Assembly: GCA_954871525.1 (NCBI GenBank)
Contig: OX940861.1
Coordinates: forward strand, 39,197,201-39,261,200
Origin: Parietaria judaica
Lineage: Eukaryota > Streptophyta > Magnoliopsida > Rosales > Urticaceae
Length of the DNA stretch: 64,000 nucleotides
Direction of reading: 5' to 3'
The translations under genes were made by a program, and so were the position numbers. Shown here piece after piece: positions 34,957 through 45,818 of the stretch. Position 1 is the first letter of the stretch. Each line of letters starts with the position of its first letter. The notes under the pieces were generated by a model. It did no database searches and was not told where the DNA came from. It saw only the letters and a list, made by a program, of their open reading frames with translations.

Positions 34957-35047
34957 CTTGGGACTTGGGCCAATATAACAAATAATTCTATTTCTATATA
35001 TATTATTTATATATATATTATTCAGCAACTTAATATATATACTCAAA
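34957..35047. repeat. Second copy of the MULE flank sequence
   Basis: CTTGGGACTTGGGCCAATAT through TCAGCAACTTAATATATA repeats the host sequence that is split by the outer MULE (30006-30054 plus 34916-34933). The tandem duplication therefore predates, or flanked, the insertion. Confidence 0.75.
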
Positions 35048-35049
35048 TG

Positions 35050-35170
35050 AGTGTCCCTTTACATATTTATAAATTTGGCCAATAGTGTCACCTGTTCTTA
35101 CACTGAATGTATCCAGTAATGCGAGAGTGCATTGTAACCTTGCCCGATAGCGCCACCCCATTAAAAAAAT
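35050..35170 (+). mobile_element. SINE-like fragment related to 15906-16125
   Basis: GGCCAATAGTGTCACCTGTT through GATAGCGCCACCCCATTAAA is similar in order and spacing to the 3' part of the SINE-like sequence at 15906-16125. Its 5' tRNA-like part is not evident. Confidence 0.4.
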
Positions 35171-35223
35171 ATAGATATATAATCCCAATGTCAGATACAT
35201 GTTCACTTCGACATATTTAAACC

Positions 35224-35523
35224 TGTTATGGATAAGAATTGAAATGCTCGTATAAGTACCAATTATTTGTGTTAACTATACATTGCTAACATTAGTCAAC
35301 AATTGTATACTCTCAATTTAGTATAAATACCCCCTAAGTGGATGAATAAAATTCACCTCTCACATTTCTACACTTACATTTATCTCACTCTTATCTTACT
35401 CCAAATTCTCTCTATCTTCTCTTTAATTAATCATATCCCACACTCATCCATTATACCATATACTCATCACCAAGTTTCTTACCACTTAAAATCAAGGTGC
35501 AAAAGTTTAGTGATTTTACAACA
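35224..35523 (+). repeat. copia-2 5' LTR
   Basis: 300 bp with TG...CA ends. A TATA box (TATAAATA) lies at 35322-35329, about 100 bp into the LTR, which would start the element transcript at about 35355. Confidence 0.95.
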
Positions 35524-35541
35524 CGTTATCAGCACGATCAC
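35524..35541 (+). other. copia-2 candidate primer-binding site, non-standard
   Basis: CGTTATCAGCACGATCAC directly follows the 5' LTR. It is not the usual TGGTATCAGAGC complementary to the tRNA-Met 3' end. The position is right for a primer site; the primer is unknown. Confidence 0.55.
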
Positions 35542-35604
35542 TCTACGGTAAGTTCAGAACACGGTATGAGCTGAAAATTTTATAATTATTATTATCATTG
35601 TATA

Positions 35605-35986
35605 ACATCATATTACTATATACAGGAGGCTCTGCCACCTTATAGTAATGTGATGGGATCTACGATAATTAATTATTTTTTATGAATTACACCATCTTAC
35701 CATACACAGGAGGCTCTGCCACCTTATGGTAATATGATTTACAATATTTTAACTTTCTTATGTATAACATCATATTATTATACAATGGAAGGCTATGCCA
35801 CCTTATAATAAAACGATGTTATCTACATCTATCAAATATTTATCGTAACATCATTTTATTATACACAGGAGGCTCTGCCACCTTATAATAAAATGATGTG
35901 ATTTACATCTAACAAATATTTATCTTCAAGTAATATCAAATTACTATACATAGGAGGCTCTGCCACCTTATAGTAAAATGATATTA
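35605..35986 (+). repeat. Array of five covarying hairpins in the copia-2 leader
   Basis: Five units, spaced about 76-85 nt, each have a left stem, the apex (A)GGAGGCTCTGCCACCT, and a right stem. Stems: 35606-35620 with 35641-35655; about 35693-35704 with 35725-35736; 35766-35782 with 35804-35820; 35848-35863 with 35884-35899 (16 perfect pairs); 35931-35948 with 35969-35986. Proximal stems read TTACTATA, TTACCATA, TTATTATA, TTATTATA, TTACTATA, and each right arm carries the matching complement. The outer stems also change together (ACATCA with TGATGT, TAATATCA with TGATATTA). Apex copies differ little. The array lies between the primer site and gag, 470 nt or more before the gag ATG. The function is unknown; packaging, dimerisation or translation control are possibilities. 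Confidence 0.88.
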
Positions 35987-36457
35987 ATTGAGATTAGTTT
36001 TAACTTCTTCATTTTTAATATTCTTATGATTAATATTATATATCTATAATGTTTGTCTATTTTTACATCTCATTTTATGACATTACATCACTAATCTAAT
36101 TATAACATTTAATTACATTGTGTTAGTGTATTTCCAACGGCTATATAACGGCTAGATTTTACACTATAAATATAAGTTTATCAAACCATACAAAAATCAC
36201 ATCTCTTATTCCACTTCATATTTTTCTCTCCAAGTTTAGCCGATAATAATGACTAGACTAATGTTAGTTTTTGTAGCCATAATGATCCTTGTATTTAATG
36301 TTAGTATTTTCATCTTTCATATTACACCGGATGAATTTTATTTTTCCTTAAAGGTGGTTGTATTCATGTATCTTTCTTTATTATTTACAATCTTTGTAGA
36401 CTTTTATATTTTGAATTAAATCTAATGAAATATTTTATTTTCATGTTAGTTATCACC

Positions 36458-37500
36458 ATGTCAAACTTGGTAAAGTTTGAATTCATTCCTCTCGTGATTA
36501 GTGGAAACAACTATATGCCATGGACGGTGGATATAGAAATGTATTTGGAATCGATGAATCTGTTGGAGACACTTCAAGCAGAGAATAACTCGTCGAGGAC
36601 GGACAAGGCTAGATCATTGATCTTCCTTCGTCGTCATCTTGATGAAAGCTTGAAAAATGAGTATCTCACTGTAAAAGATCCTAGTGAGTTGTGGAAGGAT
36701 CTCAAAGAGAGATACGATCACCAGAGGGATGTGATGCTCCCTTTATACCGTGATGAATGGACCGCTTTACGGTTCCAGGACTTTAAAAGAGTCAGTGATT
36801 ATAACTCTGTGATGTTCAGAATAGTGACCCACCTGAGATTTTGTGGGGTTACTGTAACATAGACTGAAATGCTGGAAAAAAACTTTTTCCACTTTCCATG
36901 CTTCAAATGTGACCTTGCAACAAAAATACCGTGTGCGAGGTTTTCAAAAGTATTCTGAACTAATTGCTTGTCTCCTTATCGTAGAAAATAATAATGAGTT
37001 GCTGATAAAAAAATCATCAATCTCGCCCGACCGGCTCAAAAGCGCTTCCTGAAGCAAACACTATCAACTCCGATGAGCCTGAGCCCAAGAAATATTTTCA
37101 AGGTCGAGAGCGAGGCCGAGGCCGAGGTCGTGGTCGTAGTTACGGACGTGGACGAGGTGGTTACAATCCCTCTTATAAGTTCGCTAACTATTATCATAAA
37201 AAAGCAGCAACACGAGAGGGGCCACGATGACCCCTCTAAAAAAGGGAAAAGAGATGATGTCCCCAAAAGGCTTTGAAACCAATTGTTTCAGATGTGACAC
37301 TAAAGGGCATTGGTCAAGAGTTTGCCGATCTCCACCACACTTATGCAAACTCTACCAAGAGTCCATGAAGGGGAAAGGGAAAGAGAAAGAGGTCAATTTT
37401 ATTGACCAGAACGAATCCACTCATCTCGAAGCATCCGACTTCAACGGTGATTTCATTGACACAGTTGGCGATTTCGCTGAACAAGCGACTGGTGGAAACT
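36458..37500 (+). pseudogene. copia-2 gag, interrupted
   Basis: The frame beginning at ATG 36458 encodes a copia gag domain (NNYMPWTVDIEMYLESMNL, then LKERYDHQRDVMLPLYRDEW). It meets a TAG at 36860-36862 and then small frameshifts. The following region still encodes an RG-rich basic stretch (about 37110-37170) and a CX2CX4HX4C zinc knuckle at 37284-37325 in shifted frames. The upstream in-frame ATG at 36425 is less likely because its extra residues have no gag similarity. Confidence 0.9.
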
Positions 37501-37683
37501 AATTTGAATTATGTAATTCCTTTTGGGAATGAAGCCCAATGGTCCGATGTTTGTTTGTCTTTTCTTTCTTTTTGTAAAATATATCATGAACTTCTAATTT
37601 TCAGTATGTGTAATGGACTAATGCTCGTGTTTAATAAAATATCTTTCTTATCAAAATTTGTGTTCGTTTTAGTTAAAGTTTTT

Positions 37684-39331
37684 CAAATGGACAAAGCTAA
37701 TCGTGAAGCTGGAGAATTTTGTATACTCGACTGTGGAACGACACACACAATATTGAAGGATAAAAAGTTTTTCTCAAACATAAAATCAACACAAGCCAGT
37801 GTGGATACAATATCAGGTCCTGTAGATCTGATTGAATGAGTTGGTAAAACAAATTTTACATTACTAAATGGCACAATGTTTACGATAAACAATTCTTTAT
37901 TCTCCCCAAGATCCAAAAGAAACCTGTTGAGTTTCAAAGATATATATTCTCATGAGTTTCATACTCAGTTTGCAACTGAGAACGCCATGAAATATATGTT
38001 TATCATAATACATAAATCGGGGAAGAAATACGTACTTGAAAACTACCAATGCTCCCTACAGGATTGCATTTTACGTATATAAGTGCAATTGTATCAAATA
38101 TGGTAGTTGCCAAACCTTCAATATTTACCATATGACATGACCGACTAGGTCATCCTGGTTCAACCATGATGCGAAGAATTATTGAAAATACGCATGGGCA
38201 TCCATTGAAGGACCAGAAGATCCTTCAAGGAAAAATATTCTAGTGTAAAGCTTGTTCTCTCGGAAAGTTAATCATAAGACCTTCATCGGGAAAAGTTGAA
38301 ACTGAATCATCTATGTTCCTTGAACGTATTCAAGGTGATATATATGGGCCAATTCATCCACCGTGTGGACCATTTTGATACTTCATGGTATTGATAGATG
38401 CCTCTAGCAAATGGTCACATGTGTGTCTGTTATCAACTCTCAATATGACATTTTTAAATTACTCGCTCAGATAATCAAATTACGAGCTCAATTTCCCGAT
38501 CATACAATCAAGAAAATAAGACTTGATAATGCCGGTGAATTCACATCCCAGGCATTCGATGATTATTGTATGTCAGTTGGGATTGATGTTGAGCATCCTG
38601 TTGCTCATGTTCACACACAAAATGGTCTGGCCGAATCATTGATCAAGCGCCTCCAGCTTATTGCTAGACCATTGATAATGAGAACAATGCTTCCTACTAC
38701 AGTATGGGGTCATGCAATATTACATGCTGCAGCATTAATTCGCATCAGACCAAGTGCATATCATAAATACTCCCCAATGCAACTTGTATTCGGCCAAGAA
38801 CCAAATATATCCCATCTAAGGATTTTTGGTTGTGCTATATACGTGCCTATTGCACCACCGCAAATAACAAAGATGGGGCCACGGAGAAGTCTTGGTATTT
38901 ATGTAGGCTTTGAAAGCCCATCTATTGTTAAATACCTTGAACCTCAAACTGGGAATATTTGCACAGCTCGTTTTGCTGATTGCCACTTTGATGAAGAAAA
39001 TTTCCCAGCATTAGGGGGAGAAAGAAAACAGTTGGAAAGAAAAATTACATGGTCCGTACCAACATTGTTGCATCTTGATCCTTACACAAAAAAATGTGAA
39101 GGAAAAGTTCAAAGAATTTTGCATTTGCAAGATGTAGCAAATCAACTTCCTGATGCATTCACAGACACAAAGAGAGTGACTAAATCTCATATACCAGCTG
39201 AGAACTCTCCTGCCCAAATAGAGATTCCAAAAGGGCATATTGAAAACAAAGTCACTCATGAAATCACAACACGGGTGAAGCGTGGGAGACCACTCGGTTC
39301 CAAAATAAAAATCCTCGCAAAAGAAAAGTAG
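37684..39331 (+). pseudogene. copia-2 protease-integrase, interrupted
   Basis: The protease region reads CILDCGTTHTILKD, with DCG (37729-37737) where aspartic proteases have D(S/T)G. A TGA follows at about 37837. GAG-pre-integrase (GHPGSTMMRRI at about 38150) and the first part of the integrase core contain further stops (TAG at about 38241, TGA at about 38376). The integrase core continues open from 38411 with LDNAGEFTSQAFDDYC and HTQNGLAESLIKRL, the region of the second Asp and catalytic Glu. The open part ends at 39331 in the linker (RGRPLGSK). Confidence 0.9.
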
Positions 39332-39339
39332 CAGAGCAA

Positions 39340-41208
39340 AATGACCCCAATACGGAGGAACGTATTCCTGAAGAAATACGCGTTGAGGAAAATCGAGAAA
39401 TTTTGATTAATTATGCCAGTACAAGTATAATGTGGAACCGAAATACGGACATCGATGATGCACTCTGTTACAGTTTGGCATGCGATGTTATCGGCGGAAA
39501 TAATGGGGATCCTGAACCACGGCCTATTACCGAATGTAAAAATAGACGCGATTGAGCTGAATGGAAAAAGGCTATTGATGTTGAATTAGAATCACTTAAC
39601 AAACGCAATGTTTTTGGGCCTATAGTGCTTACACCTGAAGATGTGAGACCTATTGGATACAAATGAGTATTTGTACGAAAGAGAAATGAGAAAAATGAGA
39701 TTGTGAGATACAAGGCTCGACTTGTTGCACAAGGTTTTTCTCAAAGGCCCGGAATTGACTTTGAGGAAACGTATTCTCCTGTCATAGATGGAATTACATT
39801 CAGATACTTGATCAGTCTAGTTGTTCATGAGAAACTGAATATGCACCTCATGGATGTTGTTACCGCTTATTTATACGGATCGCTTGATACTGATATTTAC
39901 ATGAGAATCCCTGAAGGATTCAAAATGCCTGAAGCATCAAGTTTGAAACTCAGAGAAAGATATTCAATCAAATTGCAAAGGTCTCTATATGGGTTAAAGC
40001 AATCCGGGCGTATGTGGTACAACCGACTAAGTGAATATTTATTACAAAAGGGATATATTAACGACCCGCTTTGCCCTTGCGTTTTTATCAAGAAAACAAC
40101 ATTTGGTTGTGTGATTATCGCTGTCTATGTTGATGATTTAAATATCATTGGGACCTATGAAGAGATTCAGTAAGTAATCTCTTACTTAAATAAAGAATTC
40201 GAGATGAAAGACCTTGGGAAAACAAAGTATTGTCTCGGTTTGCAAATTGAGTACTTGCAAAGGGGGATACTTGTGCATCAATCAAATTACACGAGAAGAA
40301 TCTTAAAGAGATTCAATATGGATAAATCAAATCCATTGATTACCCCAATGGTCGTAAGGTCCCTTGATGTAGGAAAGGATCCATATCGTCCATGTGAGGA
40401 ATTCGAAGAGATTCTTGGTCTAGAAGTACCATATTTCAGTGCAATTGGAGCTCTTATGTACCTTGCTAATTGTACTCGACCGAATATAGCTTTTACTGTT
40501 AATTTATTAGCAAGATTCTGTTCGGGTCCTACTAAAAGACACCGGAATGGAATTAAACATGTGTTTCGTTATCTTTAAGGAACAATTGATTTGGGATTAT
40601 TTTACCCTAACAATACAAAACCAGTTTTGATTGGCTATGCAGATGCAGGTTACTTGTCAGATCCACACAAAGGGAGATCCCAAACGGGGTATGTGTTTAC
40701 ATGTGGAGGGACTGCAATTTCTTGGCGCTCTCAGAAACAAACACTCGTGGCGACATCATCTAACCATGCCGAGGTCATCGCGTTGCATGAAGCTAGTCGT
40801 GAGTGTGTATGGTTGAGATCAATGACGCAACACATTAGGACCACAAGTGGTCTTTCACCAATCGATGATCCCATCACACTTTACGAAGATAATGCTTCGT
40901 GTGTTGCTCAGATGAAGGAAGGATTTATCAAGAGCGACAGAACAAAGCATATTCCTCCGAAGTTCTTTTCGTTTACTCAAGAACTGGAAAAGAACAATGT
41001 CATCAATATCCAGTATGTTCGTTCCAGTGAAAACTCAGCGGATCTCTTCACAAAGGCGCTCCCTACTTCAACTTTCAGAAAACATGTTCATGACATCGGG
41101 ATGCGAAGACTACAAAATTTATCACCCATGTCAGCATGCGGGGGAGCTTTACGTTGGCTGCACTCTTTTTCCCTTACTATGGTTTTTATCCCACTGGGTT
41201 TTTCCTAG
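39340..41208 (+). pseudogene. copia-2 reverse transcriptase-RNase H, interrupted by stops
   Basis: The frame is collinear with a full copia RT-RH but carries TGA at about 39553 and 39664, TAA at 40171 and TAA at about 40576. Between them the RT is well preserved: RYKARLVAQGFSQRPGIDF, LYGLKQSGRMWYNRL and the YVDD box at 40126-40137. RNase H has ADAGYLSDPHKGRSQTGYVF and later YEDNASCVAQMKEG and DLFTKALP. Two of the four stops replace a Trp codon expected in the family (AEWKKAI context and YKWVF context), fitting G-to-A change. Confidence 0.92.
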
Positions 41209-41253
41209 TAAGGTTTTTAATGAGGCAGCATATACACGTAAATAATGAGCATT

Positions 41254-41264
41254 CCAAGGGGGAA
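41254..41264 (+). other. copia-2 polypurine tract
   Basis: CCAAGGGGGAA directly precedes the 3' LTR. Upstream, the conserved untranslated wording GGTTTTTATCCCACTGGG and TAATGAGGCAGCA is typical of plant copia 3' regions. Confidence 0.85.
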
Positions 41265-41564
41265 TGTTATGGATAAGAATTGAAATGCTCATATAAGTAC
41301 CAATTATTTGTGTTAACTATACATTGCTAACATTAGTCAACAATTGTATACTCTCAATTTAGTATAAATACCCCCTAAGTGGATGAATAAAATTCACCTC
41401 TCACATTTCTACACTTACATTTATCTCACTCTTATCTTACTCCAAATTCTCTCTATTTTCTCTTTAATTAATCATATCCCACACTCATCCATTATACCAT
41501 ATACTCATCACCAAGTTTCTTACCACTTAAACTCAAGGTGCAAAAGTTTAGTGATTTTACAACA
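41265..41564 (+). repeat. copia-2 3' LTR
   Basis: 300 bp, collinear with 35224-35523 without gaps, three substitutions seen. Confidence 0.95.
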
Positions 41565-41569
41565 AAACC

Positions 41570-44094
41570 CTATTTCAAGCTGCATTTTCTTACCAAATAA
41601 GTAGCAAGAGCATAACTCTTATAGTTGGTGCTAAAGTTTTGCCAAAATCATGTATGCCATCAGCTAGCAAATTTTGCTGCAATAAAATAAAAATTCCGAA
41701 AAACCCTAAAATATCACCCAAATCTGCAAAAAAAAAAAAAAAAATCACACAAACAATCTTATTTCGTCTATATTTCATCGTGAACATCAAAAAAATTAAC
41801 TTCATCATCAAAATTACAAATGTACAAGTAAACTAATATAAAACATAAACTTTAACTTTGATTCAACCTAATACTTACTACAAATATAGAAATAATTATG
41901 AAAAAATTGAAATGATTCATACATATACAACCTTAAAACTTGAAATCTCTCAAGATCCAAAAAAAAAAAATCATAAAAATACTTTTAAAATGTGATATTC
42001 TTCTCTTTTGGTACTTTTGCGTGGTATTGAAAGGGCTTCGAAACTCAAGAAAGGAGACAATAATCTAGCACCTTTTCGAATATTTACACTCGAAAAGTAT
42101 GATCAATAAATACCTATGTTTTCTCCTCGATTAATCGCGATAAGTATAAAAAAGGTAACAATTATCAGAGAAAACTTATTGAGAAGCTCTTAAACCTCAA
42201 TTATTGAACGATAATCGCTCGATAATCACGATTACTCGTACCTTGCTCTCAAGATGTTATTCCAAAGCACCAGTTTGGATATTTTTACATGGTTAACATG
42301 TTCCCAAACTACAAAAAAGAATGTTTGTAACTCGAAAATCTAAGGATTTTCTTGATAAACACTACTACAAATATGAAATTACACTATATTGGGTTTACAC
42401 TACAGAAGAAAAAGTGTGGTTTAAACTAGTTTAAAATTATTGTTAGGGTCAAACCGTCGTTTAAAATAAAAACACAGACGTTCGCACGACGACTCATCTA
42501 AAACTGTCTTTTGAACCAAAACTCGTTGTAAACCCTGAACCCTAAACATGTAAATTCAATACGTAGAAAATCAAAAATCCGGTATAAAACCGGAAAAAAT
42601 CAAGAACCAAAACTTTTTGGTTCTGGATTTCTCCAGATTCAGAACTTTCTGGTTCTGATTTTTTAAAAATCCCGAATTCTGGTTTTTCTTTTATCCAATC
42701 GGAAACGTTGTTTTTTTTATCCGACGGTCGATTCTAAAAACTTAGAAAAAAAATAAAATATGAAATGAAATTGGAACTGGATATAGGGTTTCAAATAAAA
42801 ACCAGAACCAAAATTCCTAGCTCCGGAAAAATTTGGTACTAGAAAATTCTGATTCCACTTTTTACCGGATTTATGTAAAAAAGAACCGGAAACCATATTG
42901 TTTACAACATTAGGTGAGAGGGCGTTCACAGTAATACATATCACTTAATAAACCACTGAGGCGAATAAGAGAATAAAAAGGACAAGGTAAATAATACGCA
43001 GCCATAAACGCCACATTAAGTATAAAGTTTGGACTTTGGACACCGTACAAGGTAGCCCTACAGCCAAAGGGTCTATTTCAATGTTGAAGCGATCAACAAA
43101 ACCAGAGGATAAAATATTCAATACTGAACGAACGCTAAATTTGTTGTGGGAGGCTTTAGCTATTGGACCACTGGAGTGTGGAGTGGAGACTAATAATATT
43201 ATGAGCTGTTATCTATTTCTCTTCTCTTTTTTTTTTTTTTTTCTTTTGAAAAGCTAGGCCCTATCTCTAGCCTAGCTCAGCTTGGCTCGACAAGTCATTT
43301 TCTCCTTCCAAGCTTTTTCAGACGACGAGAGAGAGAGTGTTCGTTGAAACTTGGATAGATTGGATGTGTAACTCTAATCAGATTGTTCTTGAGTAATGAC
43401 TAATGAGTCAATGTGTAGTGTTCTATTACTTAATTTTCTTGTCACTTCTTATGGAATGGCATGATGAAAAGGAATCATCGGACAAGTATTTGTTCAATGG
43501 GCTTTTCCCTTATTTTTAGGTATTACCCAAATACCCTTTCAAAATTTTTTTATTCAATCCACATGAGTTCGATATATAGTATTTTCATCCATTCATTAAT
43601 TTTTTCCTTAGCAACATTCTTAATAATCTTGATCTAGCATATTGATAGTGTTTCAATAATTAATTGACAAAAACAGACTTGTCATGTATTGCGTATAACA
43701 TAAATAATTGCCTTTTTTTTTTTCTGTAGAAGTTCTAAGAGTTCTGAAATCCGAAGCCTAAGAGTCTAATTTTACGGGTACACTAATTGGATTTTTGTAC
43801 GATTTTTAAAGATAACACATTGTGTCATTTAACTATTAGAGGTGTACCAAGAACCATTTGGTATTTTAGAAACATTAATAATAAATAAGAATAACTGCGG
43901 CAAAAATACTTGACCTTGTCAAATATTGCACTATCATACTTTAGTTCAAAGATTGATGGTAAAAATACCCGACTTCACCAAAATATAATACACTTTTCAA
44001 ACACCATGTGGCATGTTGACATGTCATGCCACATCGATGTTGACACGTCATGCTACGTCATATAGCACAAATCAATACTTCTTTGGTTAATTGC
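41570..44094. other. AT-rich intergenic DNA with element remnants
   Basis: No gene is supported. At 41660-42250 the wording is related to 5400-5850 and ends in CGATAATCG-rich sequence, so an older hAT-like remnant is likely, but I could not bound it. At 42560-42900, phrases such as AAACCGGAAAAAATC and GGTTCTGG are repeated in degenerate form. Confidence 0.4.
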
Positions 44095-44790
44095 GGTAAA
44101 AATACATGGCTTCGATAATATTTAAATTTCGGTAAATACATGCAAAAGTATCTTAAAGTACAAAAAATTCTATGGTATATTCTTAATCCTATTTTGTCGT
44201 GGTAAAAGTACCAAAAGTAACTTTTCTCATAATATTGTAAGTTCCAAGTGGCTTCCGTTATGACTTATTCGTCAAATGTCACTTGTCACCTTTTTTAACA
44301 TCACCGACAACGGAGTACTTGATAACACTTATGTCATTGATGCTAATCCCGAAGTCGGATTACAAGGGTCCTAAACAAGATCTGGGGTTTGTATACTAAA
44401 ACAAAATTGAAGTCGGAGGCAAACCCCGAAGTCGGATTACAAGGGTCCTAAACAAGATCTAGGGTTTGTATACTAAAACAACACTGAAGTCGGAGATGCT
44501 AACCCGAAATGTGGTGTTACAACTCCGATTTCAGAGTTAACATCTTCGAATTCGAGAGAAATTGGAATACGTGGGCATGTAAAAAGGTGAAAAGTGGCAT
44601 TTCACTGAAGACTCATACGGAAGCCACTTAGAGCTTACGGTGACACACAAAAAGTTACTTTAAATACTTTTACCATGACGAAATAGCATTTCGTCCATGT
44701 CGTTGAACTCTATGTATATCAAAATACTTTTACATGTATTTACCATCTAAATTTAATACTTATGATCAAACTTTGACCAGCAAATATAAC
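44095..44790. mobile_element. Foldback/MULE-like element with central tandem repeat
   Basis: The left part (about 44095-44296) and right part (about 44580-44780) are inverted versions of each other: CGTGGTAAAAGTA with TACTTTTACCATGACG-like sequence, AAGTGGCTTCCGT with ACGGAAGCCACTT, and GGTAAATACATG with CATGTATTTACC. The centre holds a 77-bp tandem duplication. Exact ends and TSD were not resolved. No coding capacity. Confidence 0.6.
44348..44501. repeat. 77-bp tandem duplication
   Basis: GAAGTCGGATTACAAGGGTC occurs at 44351 and 44428, and the following sequence through TTGTATACTAAAACAA is repeated almost exactly. Confidence 0.93.
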
Positions 44791-45818
44791 ATTACAATAT
44801 TTTCCTCCCTTTATTTTCCATCAAACTTCAACCATAGGTATTAAATGTCGTTGATGTCAAGAATTTTTACTGTAAGACACCCAAAAAAATTATGACACCT
44901 CAGCATGGACATACTAGATTGTTTTAGTACATTTAAACCTCTTACAGATATTAATAGCTTATTAATAAATTTAATAAAAAAAAAGTATGAAGTTACGCGT
45001 TTCTTAAATTTAACGATGAGTTTTTATGAGTTTACCCAAGGAATTTTAGTGAAATTTTGTTACGAGGTAGTGGATTTTTTTGCAGGATAACCGATGAGTT
45101 CTCAAACTTTGTCATTTTAACACATGCTACGCTTCATAAATACGACACGAGGAGTTACACTTTAAATTTTAATAAACTCTATGAAGTGCTTAATTTTATG
45201 CCAAGAAATGTACTCAACTCACAAGCGACAAAAAAAAAAAAAAACTCACAAGCGACAAGCCCTTAGGTCAACTCTAGCCACTATTTTGGCGTAAATTTTC
45301 CACCAAATCCCCTGACCGGACGGACTCCAAAAACATAGTCACACTGAATTTAGTAAGACACAATTCACAACATCAAATAAATACTATTAATTTATTTTAT
45401 TAATAAAATAATAAAGTTTATAGGTACAAAATGGTAAAATAAATAGATATAAAAAAATATATATTCAGTGAATAGTACTTGATGTAAATTTTAATGAAGT
45501 TGTTGGAATAGTGAATAATATTTGGTATGATGAATCCTTCAAAATGATGGAGTTTTCGCACTAATTGGAGTTTATGATGGAGATGTTTCAACAGTAACTT
45601 GCTCTCTTGAAAATAAAGAAATATTAAACCACTTCACTTATTCCAAAAACAGGCTCATTAAAATGAGAAAAAGTAGAAGAAAAAAAAAAACTAAAATACA
45701 ATGTTAACCAGCTAAATTAGCTAGATCTATGCACTAAAAATGAATAAAACTCATTCTTCATTCCTGCAAGATTTTCACTGAACGAAAAATTCAAAGTTGT
45801 TCGGACCTGCATTAGCCG
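44791..45818. other. AT-rich DNA downstream of the CRWN-like gene
   Basis: No gene is seen. The part nearest 45818 probably includes the 3' UTR of the adjoining minus-strand gene. Confidence 0.45.

Larger units (their letters stand above)
35224..41564 (+). mobile_element. copia-2: full-length Ty1/copia retrotransposon, decayed coding region
   Basis: Two 300-bp LTRs (35224-35523, 41265-41564) begin TGTTATGGATAAG and end TTTTACAACA. The exact TSD AAACC lies at 35219-35223 and 41565-41569. I see three differences between the LTRs (G/A at 35251, C/T in CTCTATCTTC, A/C in CTTAAAATCAAGG), so the insertion is fairly recent. Order: LTR, leader with a five-hairpin array, gag, protease, integrase, RT, RNase H, a non-coding tail, polypurine tract, LTR. 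Domain order is canonical for copia. The coding region is interrupted by several single stops and small frameshifts. Confidence 0.96.
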
